Shown: in pieces, positions 1 through 7,635 of the stretch
How the letters are laid out: the number at the start of each line of letters is the position of its first letter
How positions within the stretch are numbered: the first letter of the stretch is position 1
Source: a virus
Direction: 5' to 3' (one strand)
DNA: 20,305 nucleotides
Virus record (IMG/VR): IMGVR_UViG_3300031673_000605
Coordinates: 1 to 20,305 of that record
Notes under the pieces: model-generated
Databases searched by the model: none
Told to the model about the DNA's origin: nothing
What the model saw: only the letters and a program-made list of their open reading frames with translations
Translations under genes and position numbers: made by a program

Positions 1-11
1 TTTTCGTCTAG
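1..11 (+). promoter_or_regulatory. Possible -1 frameshift site (half visible)
   Basis: Bases 1-5 are TTTTC. In the frame that would precede a -1 shift into the 2-376 frame, the codons read ?TT TTC GTC TAG, with the stop at 9-11. If the two bases before the window are T, the site is T TTT TTC, a classic slippery heptamer placed just before the upstream frame's stop. Only half of it is visible, so this is a suggestion. Confidence 0.25.
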
Positions 12-376
12 TTACGTCGGACTTCAATGATCCGAGATGGACAGCAGCGGAGTTTGGCAAGCAAAAGCTTGACGATGTAAAGGCTGCACTGAAATATCTA
101 GGAAAGCATGATATGTCTAAATACAATGTGCAAAGCGTAGCCGTAGCCAAGCTTGGTGCAATGGCAGCAGGCATGCTGGGAGGAAAGAAATCGAAAGTAA
201 AGCCTAATGATTTCCTGCCATTTGACTCCAATCAAATGAAGAAAGAAGATGGTGTGACTGATGCAAGCTTGGTTGTTCTTCAACGCTTGATGAAAACAAG
301 ACGTATGGACGGAAGGATTATTGGTTTGTTAGCTGACGAACTTAAAAGCTTTAGTGGGCGAAAACAAAGTCAATGA
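2..376 (+). CDS. Tail assembly chaperone, downstream (T-like) frame, 5' partial
   Basis: The frame is open from the left edge to TGA at 374-376. It contains no ATG, GTG or TTG before ATG 113, yet residues encoded by 2-112 look like ordinary protein (FRLVTSDFNDPRWTAAEFGK...). The gene therefore probably begins outside the window or is entered by ribosomal frameshifting, as in lambda G-T. The product has a hydrophilic N-terminal half, a KLGAMAAGMLGGKK segment, then PNDFLPF, a motif I associate with chaperones encoded just before a tape measure gene. The position directly upstream of the tape measure gene is the strongest support. In this family the protein coats the tape measure during tail assembly and is not part of the mature tail. 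An independent start at ATG 113, preceded by AGGAAAG, cannot be excluded; it would give 87 residues. Family call is by context plus one motif. Confidence 0.6.
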   Translation, partial: FRLVTSDFNDPRWTAAEFGKQKLDDVKAALKYLGKHDMSKYNVQSVAVAKLGAMAAGMLGGKKSKVKPNDFLPFDSNQMKKEDGVTDASLVVLQRLMKTRRMDGRIIGLLADELKSFSGRKQSQ

Positions 377-412
377 TTATAGAATAAAGGCATTGTTGGA
401 CGCAAAGGGAAA

Positions 413-3400
413 ATGGCAGCTCAAGACGCCGAACTTAAACTGAGGGTAAGTCTTGATCTTGCATTTTTTCGGCAACAATTAGCGGGATTAGGACCGGCAG
501 CGGCTGGCTACTCAGTGCCGATCAATGTCAAGTTTGATCGTCGTTCTGTACAGAATGAGCTAAATGCGCTTGGGCGTAATGTTAGCCAAAGAAAATACAG
601 GCTGGAAGTCGCAACTAATATTAAAGCGGAAATCAAGAATGCTGGCACTTTAGCCAAAGCACTTCGTGGATTGGATAATGCTGTTCAAACAAGCAAAGGA
701 ATAGCAAGCCGCGCAACAGGAGGAGTTGGCGGAGCGACGGTAGACGCAAGCAAAATCCAAACGTTAATTAATAGAGCTACAAAAGCCCCTCTTGAGGCTC
801 TTTACAAAGGAATGGCCAAAGCCAATATTCCCATGGCGGAGGTTGGCAAGAGCACAGTTAGCTCGCTTAGAGCTTCAATCATTAGCGGTGTCCCCGCAAT
901 TTCAAAAGACATTGCACTTGGACTTGCCAATGGCTTGAACCCCAAACTCAAAGAAAACGGAGGTAAAGGAGCTCGATTATTTATTGATTCTTTTAAAGAC
1001 GCAGCAGGTATTGCATCTCCATCCAAAATTTTCAAGAAGCTTGGTAAATTTAGTGCTGATGGCTTGGAAATTGGCTTCGTCGAGGGGTTAAAAGATTTCA
1101 AGGTAAGGGCAGTAAGTGAAATCAAAAAAATTGTTGCGTTAATGAGACTTGAGCTTGCATCCGTTGGAGATGTAAATATCGGAGCTGGAATTGGAGCGGC
1201 TCGCGGCGGAGTGCGCGGTCCTCGCGGCGGAGTGCGCGGTGGCACGCAATATATGAGTCCCATTGGTCCATTGCCAACAAACAGCCAAGTACCCTGGGGT
1301 CGTGGCAACAGGGGAATGTATGGTGGAAGTGGTTTTGAGCCGTTTATCGGAGGGCCAACAAGAGGGGCTCAAGGTGCATTGTCCGGCATGCCCGGTGTTG
1401 CTAGCGCGATTTCTACTCCTGACATGCTGGGTCGAATGCAGCTTGCTTTGCCTGCGGCAGGCGAAAGTAGTGCTGCCGTCATGAAAGGCGCACTATTTGC
1501 CGCAAAGGAACTACAGGCAAGGCTCAGATCGGCAACGAGAAGCGCTTCTGTAATGGGCGAAAATCAAATGTATTCCACCGTTGCAGGGCAAGTGCCAGTA
1601 GGCGCTGGCGGCCCATTCTTACCAGGTGGGAAAGGAAGTGGAGGATTGCCAAGAAAAAGCGGCATTAGCGGTCCGGGCGGATTTAGAGAGATTTCGCAAC
1701 AATTGTCTCGATTTAAACAAGGAATGGCTCCATTGCAGCAGGCTCGACTGCCATTGACTGGAGCTGTTTCCGAGTTGGGAGGAGAATTTGGCAACGCTAT
1801 TAAACAAGTGCTGTTATTTGGTACGGCGTACAAGGCACTTGCGTTTATTATTGACATGCCAGCGCAGGCATTTGAGGCTGCTCGTTCTTTAGCAAGTTTT
1901 CAGAACCAATTAATGGCTGTCACTGGCGGCGGTCCAGCTTTTGAACAATCGCTTCAATTCATTTCAGATACTGTTCAGCGCTTTAACGTGCCCCTAGAAA
2001 GTGCTCGTGTTGGATTTGCACGTCTTTATGCATCCATGGAACCTGCGGGCATTGATCAAAGCACTATCCAAGGATTGTTCACTGGTATTTCGCAAGCTGC
2101 GGCCACGTTATCAATGACGCCGGATCAAGTTGATCGCGTTACATACGCTTTTTCGCAGATGGCCAGTAAGGGCAAAATCATGAGCGAAGAAGTCACAGGG
2201 CAGCTTGGCGACGTAATTCCAGGCGCTCTTTCTTTAATGGCCGATGCTGCTGGCATGTCCATGGCAGACTTCAAAAAGGCTATGGAAGATGGCCAATTAA
2301 GTGGCGATGCTTTAGGACAAGTTTTAAATAATGTAGGTGTTGTTTTGGGCGAGCGTTTCGGTAAAGGCGCAGAAGGCGCTGCAAAAACCCTTCAAGGCTC
2401 AATTAACAACATAAATAATTCGATTAAGTCAATGTATGAGGCTTTATCGCCAATTGTTAATCAATTTGCTCAGGCTTTTGGGCCTAAAATTCAATCAATT
2501 ATAAAAGACGCAACTGATGTATTTTCTGTATTAAGTGGTAATTTTTCCGACGCTGAAGATGCCGCTAAAGCTCTTTCTCCGCAAGGAATGGCCCTATACA
2601 AAATTATTCAGCAATTAACTCCTGCAGTGCAAAATGCTGCTTCTTCCGTTGCGTCTCTTGGCCAACTTCTCTTGCAATTGTCCCCTGTTATCGTAAACGT
2701 AGTCACTGCAGCGCTTCAATTTTTAAATACAAATTTAGGTAGAGGGATAATTATTTTTGCTGGCGCTGTTGGCACGTTGACGACAGCATTTAGCGTATTA
2801 AAAGCGACTGGACTTGTTCCTACTATTGCAGCTATTTATAACTTTATTGCAGTAATGGTAGCGGCACAGGCCAAGCAATTTGCATTATGGATTGTTGGTT
2901 TAACCAACGGTATGCTTGGGCTTCGCAATGCTTTCAGAGCCGCTCGTATCTCTGCTGTATTGTTTACAGGCGCTCTGACGGCAGTTGCAACTGCTGGTAT
3001 TTCTTTGGTAATTGCCGGAATTGCAAATGCAATGCTTGATGTTGGAGACAACGCGAAAAAGGCTGCAGGCGACGTGGCACAATTGAAGCATCAGTTGGAT
3101 GGCATAGCTGGGGCTGGAGATGTGCTTGCCGCTCAATCAAATCTTGAGATGAAACAAGGAGTAGAGCAAGCTGCAGAACTAATAGTTGCAACCAGACAAA
3201 AAGAGCTTGAAGATGCTGAAAAAAGAAAAAGTTACGCCGATCCTGCGACGTTGCTCCAAGTCAATGCTGCCAAGAAAAACTTAGAAACTGCAAATACTGC
3301 TTTCGGAAAGGCTATTGAGGAAAGGGTGCTAGCAGAAAAAACTGTAAACAATGCCAAACGTGTTGCAGGAGAAAGAGCAACAGCATTACTACCCTCTCGT

Positions 3401-4774
3401 CAAGAAGTAACGCTTGGCGAAGATGAGGACAAGAAGACAGGAAAAACGAAAGTAAGTAAGCTTCAAGCATATGACCGAGATCTTGCCAGCCACTACACCA
3501 ATATCGCAAGAACAGAATCAGAAGGAATCAAGCAAAGGATGGATCTTACTTCCAGAGAAAAAGAAATAGCTCTTGCCACGATTGATTACACCCTTAAAGA
3601 AACACTTGCCAGAGCCCAGTACCAACGAGATATGGGAAAAACAAATGAACTTGTTGTTGCCGATAGGCAACAATACTTGGCCGATAAGAAATCTCAATTA
3701 GACGCAGAATTAAAGCTTGCCGAAGAAGAATTTGCTACTGTTGTTTTATCACCTTTTACAAAAAGAGCCGAAAGCGAAATTGAAGCGCAAAATGAGCTTA
3801 AGGAAAGCATTAAAGCGCTTAAATCAGGAAGAGAAGAGTTAAGTGCCGTCGAAAAAGCTGAAATCTACATTCAAACATCATTGAAAGGAATGACGGAAGA
3901 ATACACAAATCAATTAACTCTGTCTATTCAAAAGGTAAAAGACGCCGCCACAGGGACTGATCGTTTGATTAAAGTTAGAAAAGCTTTGGCTGAACAACAA
4001 AAATACAATAAAGGGCCTTTGGCAGATGCTCAAGGCAAAGCTAGGCTTGCGGGAATGCTTGATCCTCGTCAAGAGCTTAGAGAAGGCATCCGGCAAAGAC
4101 TTGGAGAATCTGCCACCCCAGAAAGAATTGAGGAGCTGGCAAAATTAGAAGAAACTACAATGAGAATGGAAGATATTAAAGGCGCCATACAAGGTGTCAA
4201 GGACGAATTTGCAGGATTATTTAGCACGATAATTACAGGGTCCGGCTCAGCACAAGAATCTTTAGCTCAAGCGTTTGCCAATATTGGTAAATCTTTTGCT
4301 GACATGGCTGGCGAGATGATTGCTCAGTGGCTATACATGGAAGCCATTGGTCTTATTAGGCAAATGTTCCCTGGTGGTGGTTCAACAGGCTTGTCTGATT
4401 TAAACGCTCCTGCAAATATTAAGAATCCTCTTGGTGTATTGCCGAACGCTAATGGCAATGTTCTCCTTGGAGGCTTCCAAGCTTTTGCTAACGGAGGCGT
4501 TGTCACTGGTCCCACATTAGGTCTTGTAGGTGAAGGCCGTTACAATGAGGCAGTTGTTCCTCTTCCCGATGGTCGTTCTATTCCAGTGGAAATGGGCGGT
4601 GCAGCGGGGCCTCAAATTAACAGTAGTATCGTGGTAAATGTAAGCTCTGACGGTAAAACTTCCTCTTCTGGAGCAGGTTCTGATTCTGCTGGTCTTGGCC
4701 GTAAGCTTGAAGGCGCTGTGAAGCAAGTTATCGTGGATGAACTGCGTCCTGGCGGTCTTTTAGGGAGGCGCTAA
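413..4774 (+). CDS. Tail tape measure protein
   Basis: This 1453-residue protein sets tail length and is ejected with the DNA. An SPSKIFKKLGKFSADG segment lies at about residues 202-217. An Arg/Gly-rich linker with a short tandem repeat follows at about 260-305. The conserved tape measure domain spans about 490-680, with the typical EEVTGQLGDVIPGAL stretch near 590-605. Hydrophobic, probably membrane-seeking segments lie at about 755-825 and 840-880. A long charged region rich in Glu/Lys and predicted to be helical or coiled runs from about 885 to 1230. The C-terminus has FANGGVVTGPTLGLVGEGRYNEAVVPLPDG near 1356-1388, a common tape measure tail-end motif. Size, internal order and position between the chaperone and the M-like gene all agree. 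ATG 413 follows AAAGGGA with very short spacing, and no better start is near. A rough 0.15 nm per residue would predict a tail near 200 nm. Confidence 0.95.
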   Translation: MAAQDAELKLRVSLDLAFFRQQLAGLGPAAAGYSVPINVKFDRRSVQNELNALGRNVSQRKYRLEVATNIKAEIKNAGTLAKALRGLDNAVQTSKGIASRATGGVGGATVDASKIQTLINRATKAPLEALYKGMAKANIPMAEVGKSTVSSLRASIISGVPAISKDIALGLANGLNPKLKENGGKGARLFIDSFKDAAGIASPSKIFKKLGKFSADGLEIGFVEGLKDFKVRAVSEIKKIVALMRLELASVGDVNIGAGIGAARGGVRGPRGGVRGGTQYMSPIGPLPTNSQVPWGRGNRGMYGGSGFEPFIGGPTRGAQGALSGMPGVASAISTPDMLGRMQLALPAAGESSAAVMKGALFAAKELQARLRSATRSASVMGENQMYSTVAGQVPVGAGGPFLPGGKGSGGLPRKSGISGPGGFREISQQLSRFKQGMAPLQQARLPLTGAVSELGGEFGNAIKQVLLFGTAYKALAFIIDMPAQAFEAARSLASFQNQLMAVTGGGPAFEQSLQFISDTVQRFNVPLESARVGFARLYASMEPAGIDQSTIQGLFTGISQAAATLSMTPDQVDRVTYAFSQMASKGKIMSEEVTGQLGDVIPGALSLMADAAGMSMADFKKAMEDGQLSGDALGQVLNNVGVVLGERFGKGAEGAAKTLQGSINNINNSIKSMYEALSPIVNQFAQAFGPKIQSIIKDATDVFSVLSGNFSDAEDAAKALSPQGMALYKIIQQLTPAVQNAASSVASLGQLLLQLSPVIVNVVTAALQFLNTNLGRGIIIFAGAVGTLTTAFSVLKATGLVPTIAAIYNFIAVMVAAQAKQFALWIVGLTNGMLGLRNAFRAARISAVLFTGALTAVATAGISLVIAGIANAMLDVGDNAKKAAGDVAQLKHQLDGIAGAGDVLAAQSNLEMKQGVEQAAELIVATRQKELEDAEKRKSYADPATLLQVNAAKKNLETANTAFGKAIEERVLAEKTVNNAKRVAGERATALLPSRQEVTLGEDEDKKTGKTKVSKLQAYDRDLASHYTNIARTESEGIKQRMDLTSREKEIALATIDYTLKETLARAQYQRDMGKTNELVVADRQQYLADKKSQLDAELKLAEEEFATVVLSPFTKRAESEIEAQNELKESIKALKSGREELSAVEKAEIYIQTSLKGMTEEYTNQLTLSIQKVKDAATGTDRLIKVRKALAEQQKYNKGPLADAQGKARLAGMLDPRQELREGIRQRLGESATPERIEELAKLEETTMRMEDIKGAIQGVKDEFAGLFSTIITGSGSAQESLAQAFANIGKSFADMAGEMIAQWLYMEAIGLIRQMFPGGGSTGLSDLNAPANIKNPLGVLPNANGNVLLGGFQAFANGGVVTGPTLGLVGEGRYNEAVVPLPDGRSIPVEMGGAAGPQINSSIVVNVSSDGKTSSSGAGSDSAGLGRKLEGAVKQVIVDELRPGGLLGRR
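1200..1240 (+). repeat. 21-bp in-frame tandem duplication in the tape measure gene
   Basis: The 20 bases at 1200-1219 (ctcgcggcggagtgcgcggt) recur exactly at 1221-1240, giving a period of 21. They encode two copies of RGGVRG, followed by P in the first and G in the second. The stretch is far more GC-rich than its surroundings. It lies in a flexible Gly/Arg linker, so copy number could vary without breaking the frame. Confidence 0.9.
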
Positions 4775-4777
4775 ATC

Positions 4778-5131
4778 ATGACCCAACCCACTTTTGCCAT
4801 CGCTTGTGAATATGGCCTAACGGTACGCAGAGGCAATCGCACGCTTAAGGCACAATTTGGCGATGGTTACGAGCAAGTGAGTCCTAATGGCGTCAACACT
4901 GACATTCGTGAATACACCATTGATACGGCTCCCATTTCAGACGCAGCAGCAATTGCCCTGGATGCACAGCTTTCTGCACTCCGTGGTGATTTCTTTTACA
5001 GTCAATTTTTCATGGATGATAGTCTATATAAATATCGACTAGAGCCCAATTCGTGGCAATGGCGCGTACTTGGACCTAATAACAATTCCTTTAGCTTTGC
5101 CGTAAGGAGGATTTATGACGCTAGAAGCTGA
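4778..5131 (+). CDS. Minor tail protein, lambda gpM-like
   Basis: The 117-residue product is close to the length of lambda gpM (about 109). The N-terminal pattern TVRRGNRTLKAQFGDGYEQV, with a Gly-rich FGDGYEQ turn, and the later ALRGDFFYSQFF and W-rich C-terminal strands fit the phage minor tail protein M family, a small beta-structured tail-tip component related to tail tube folds. It sits between the tape measure and L-like genes, the expected lambda order. Its start is 3 bases after the tape measure stop and is preceded by AGGGAGG at about 4762-4768. The last 17 bases overlap the next gene. The family call combines motif and order; the precise role in tip assembly is inferred from lambda. 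Confidence 0.85.
   Translation: MTQPTFAIACEYGLTVRRGNRTLKAQFGDGYEQVSPNGVNTDIREYTIDTAPISDAAAIALDAQLSALRGDFFYSQFFMDDSLYKYRLEPNSWQWRVLGPNNNSFSFAVRRIYDARS
5103..5110 (+). promoter_or_regulatory. Strong ribosome binding site for the L-like gene
   Basis: TAAGGAGG lies inside the end of the M-like gene, four bases before ATG 5115. It fixes the L-like start and explains how that gene is translated although it begins 17 bases before its neighbour ends. Confidence 0.8.
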
Positions 5132-6293
5132 CGTTCAACAAAGCTGGCATGATGCTATTGTCGAAATGTTCGATGTGGACTTGTCTGGTCTTACAAATAG
5201 TCCTGCTGATATTTTTTATTTTACAAATCAACTGAAAGAAGACGGCACAAAGGTGCAATGGAAAGGAGAAACTTATGAGCCATTGCCTATTATTTCGGCA
5301 GGTTACGACAAAAATACTAATGGGCAAATCGCGCAACCATCTTTAACAGTGGCAAATGTGCTTGGCACTTTTACGCAAGTGGTAGCATCATACGATGATT
5401 TAGTAGGAGCGAAAATCACAAGACGCCGCACCTTACAAAAATACCTAGACGGCAGCCCGCAGGCTGATGCTTTGCAAGAATTTCCCGTTGATATTTTTTA
5501 CATTGAACGCAAAACGCAAGAAACTGCGTTAACCATTACATGGCAACTTAGTAATGTTCTTGATCTTGAAGGAGTAAAACTTCCTCGTCGTGTCATTACA
5601 CAAAATCTTTGTTTGTGGCGGTATCGCAGCAGTGAATGCAGTTACACAGGCGCTCCAGTTTTTAATTCTCGTGATCAAGTAATTAGTACGGCAGGGCAGA
5701 CAGCTCAAGGAATTGCTGTTATCAATGCATGGTACTTGAGAGAACAGCGCAAGGCACAACTGCAAGCGTCTCGTCAAGCGTATAACCAAGCGCTCGGTAA
5801 CCAGCAAGCGCAATGCGCTGCTGCTGTCTTACTAGAGACAAAATACAGTGAATCGTCGCCCTCTAGTTTTGTATTAAGAAGTCCAGACGGCCCTTTTAGT
5901 AGCGGTGGTGCCACCAGATTTTTGGCTGTCTTTAATGACAACTCTGTACCCATTGGACCAACATACAGACAGGGTCGTCAAAGAAAGGAAGTTTTTATTA
6001 AATTTTTAGGTCCAGCTTATTACTACGAGATAGAGCGATGGGGAGTTAGCCCTGGAACATGTGCAGCCGCTGGAGTTACGGCTTCTAATGCGTTAGCGGC
6101 TATTACAACTGCGCAAAACAACCTCAATAGTGCAGAGGCAGCGTTGACGGCGGCGACTGCAGCGTTGCCTAGTAATGACCCTCTCAGGCTTTCAGACGTA
6201 TGCGGCAAACGTGTCTCTAGTTGTGCTTTGCGTTTCCCTGCGCAATCGCTACCATTTGGAGGCTTCCCTGGTGCTAATTTAACGAGAGGCTGA
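5115..6293 (+). CDS. Minor tail protein, lambda gpL-like, with a large insertion in the Fe-S loop
   Basis: This 392-residue tail-tip protein has the N-terminal fold pattern of lambda gpL (a strand-rich region to about residue 160). The C-terminal part carries four cysteines that match the Fe-S ligands of lambda gpL. C166 and C175 (NLCLWRYRSSECSYTG) are nine apart, and C363 and C370 (VCGKRVSSCALRF) are seven apart. From memory the lambda ligands C173/C182 and C205/C212 have the same two spacings. The gap between the pairs is 188 residues here against about 23 in lambda, so roughly 165 residues are inserted. The insert starts and ends with Ala/Gln-rich helical stretches (about 203-245 and 317-352) around a more globular middle. 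It also contains two extra cysteines, near residues 235 and 316. The stop overlaps the next start (TGATG). The family call is firm; the insert's function is unknown. Confidence 0.88.
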   Translation: MTLEADVQQSWHDAIVEMFDVDLSGLTNSPADIFYFTNQLKEDGTKVQWKGETYEPLPIISAGYDKNTNGQIAQPSLTVANVLGTFTQVVASYDDLVGAKITRRRTLQKYLDGSPQADALQEFPVDIFYIERKTQETALTITWQLSNVLDLEGVKLPRRVITQNLCLWRYRSSECSYTGAPVFNSRDQVISTAGQTAQGIAVINAWYLREQRKAQLQASRQAYNQALGNQQAQCAAAVLLETKYSESSPSSFVLRSPDGPFSSGGATRFLAVFNDNSVPIGPTYRQGRQRKEVFIKFLGPAYYYEIERWGVSPGTCAAAGVTASNALAAITTAQNNLNSAEAALTAATAALPSNDPLRLSDVCGKRVSSCALRFPAQSLPFGGFPGANLTRG

Positions 6294-6997
6294 TGTTTAA
6301 AGACTTACGAGCTGAAATGAGAGCGCACGCATTGACGGCGCCAGAAGAGGAAGTTTGTGGTCTTATTGCAGGAGGCAAATACATTCCTTGTAAAAACCTT
6401 CATTCTTTCCCATCGTCTAATTTTGCAATTGACGCCAAAGCATATGCAAAGGCAGAAAAAAAAGGAGAGATAGAAGGCATCTTTCATTCGCATCCTGGTT
6501 TTATAGGTGGCTTTAGCCGTCACGACATTGAAGCATGCAAAACTAGCAATTTGCCCTGGTTAGTGCTGGCTGTAGGCTTGAACGAATGGCATGAAATGTC
6601 ACCCTATGGAGATGCCCCTTACATTGGTAGACCATGGCTTTATGGTATGTACGATTGCTATGGCGTATTTAGAGATTTTTATAAAAACGAATTTGGCATA
6701 GTGCTAGATGATTTTGATAGAGGACAAGAGTTTGAATGGAGCAGTCCAGAATGGCGCATGTTTGAAAAAAATGTAACTGACCAAGGCTTTGTTGAGATTG
6801 GCAAGCTAGAGAAAAAAGGCGATATGATTTTGATGCAACTGCAGTGTGATTTCGTCAATCACATCGGAGTATTGGCACGGCCTAATGAAAACGTGTTCTA
6901 TCATCATCTTCTAGATAGACTGTCAGAAGAGAATGTCTATGGGGGTTATTGGGAGAAATGCACCAAACGCCTAATGCGACATAAGGAGCTGTTCTAA
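6293..6997 (+). CDS. Tail-tip assembly protein, lambda gpK-like (JAMM protease plus NlpC/P60)
   Basis: Two hydrolase domains are visible in 234 residues. Residues 1-105 are an MPN/JAMM metalloprotease-like domain with E20 (EEVCG) and H65-S-H67-x7-S75-x2-D78, an exact match to the zinc-binding JAMM signature. Residues from about 110 to the end are an NlpC/P60-like domain with the nucleophile in YDCYGVFRDFY (C122) and a candidate catalytic His in VNHIGV (H190), followed by the FYHHLLDRLSE segment seen in gpK relatives. Both active sites look intact. In this family the NlpC/P60 part is thought to cut peptidoglycan during entry, and the JAMM part may process a tail protein. The start overlaps the L-like stop by one base, and the end overlaps the I-like start by one base, so translation is probably coupled. 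Confidence 0.93.
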   Translation: MFKDLRAEMRAHALTAPEEEVCGLIAGGKYIPCKNLHSFPSSNFAIDAKAYAKAEKKGEIEGIFHSHPGFIGGFSRHDIEACKTSNLPWLVLAVGLNEWHEMSPYGDAPYIGRPWLYGMYDCYGVFRDFYKNEFGIVLDDFDRGQEFEWSSPEWRMFEKNVTDQGFVEIGKLEKKGDMILMQLQCDFVNHIGVLARPNENVFYHHLLDRLSEENVYGGYWEKCTKRLMRHKELF

Positions 6998-7635
6998 TGC
7001 AAATGGTAGAAATCAAGCTTTTAGGAGAACTAGGCCGTAAGTTTGGGCGAAAGCATTGTTTCATGGCGCATTCTGCGAGGGATGTTTTTTCTGCACTATC
7101 CAACCAATTGGAAGGTTTTAAAGAGTATTTGTGCGCTGCTCACGAAAAAGGCGTTGGTTTTAAGCTTATAGACGATGATGTCGATGGGATGGATTATGAG
7201 AATGTACTAATGGGCTGCAGGCGATTAATTATTGCCCCCATTGTTTCTGGAGGAGGATCTACTGGCAGGATTTTAATTGGAGTGGCCCTTGTTGCATTGG
7301 CTTTTGTCAGCTTCGGTAGCAGCACGATTTTTGCTGGCTTTCTAGGAGCACAAGCCGCAGCAGCAGCGGGAGTTTCAGCAGGGTTTTCTCTTGGCAGTGG
7401 ACTGTTATTTTCACTGGGAACCTCTCTTGTACTTACTGGCGTTTCTTCGCTTCTCTCTCCCACACCTGACCTTTCTAAATCTAAAGAGGCAGATCGTGTT
7501 GATAGTTTCCTTTTTGATCGCAGCGCGGCTCTTACAGTTCAAGGACAGCCAGTACCTCTGCTCTACGGCAAATTCCTTGCTGTTTCTCCATTAGTCATCT
7601 CTTCCGCTATTACTACTCAACAGGTGCCAATCTGA
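6997..7635 (+). CDS. Tail assembly protein, lambda gpI-like
   Basis: The 212-residue product is close to lambda gpI (about 223). The N-terminal 80 residues look like a beta-grasp/ubiquitin-like fold (MVEIKLLGELGRKFGRKH). Two long hydrophobic, Ala/Gly-rich segments follow at about 88-112 and 115-155. The conserved C-terminal motif QGQPVPLLYGKFLAVSP lies near 185-201. In lambda, I acts together with L, K and J in forming the tail tip and may not remain in the virion. It is preceded by AAGGAG at 6983-6988 and starts within the K-like stop (TAATG). A second in-frame Met at codon 3 is an alternative start. It ends one base into the J-like gene. Confidence 0.9.
   Translation: MQMVEIKLLGELGRKFGRKHCFMAHSARDVFSALSNQLEGFKEYLCAAHEKGVGFKLIDDDVDGMDYENVLMGCRRLIIAPIVSGGGSTGRILIGVALVALAFVSFGSSTIFAGFLGAQAAAAAGVSAGFSLGSGLLFSLGTSLVLTGVSSLLSPTPDLSKSKEADRVDSFLFDRSAALTVQGQPVPLLYGKFLAVSPLVISSAITTQQVPI

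Noticed and set aside
802-1308. 168-residue open frame on the minus strand
   Set aside because: It lies wholly antisense to the tape measure gene, is Pro/Ser-rich in the way antisense shadows of Gly/Ala-rich genes are, and has no ribosome binding site or independent family signal.
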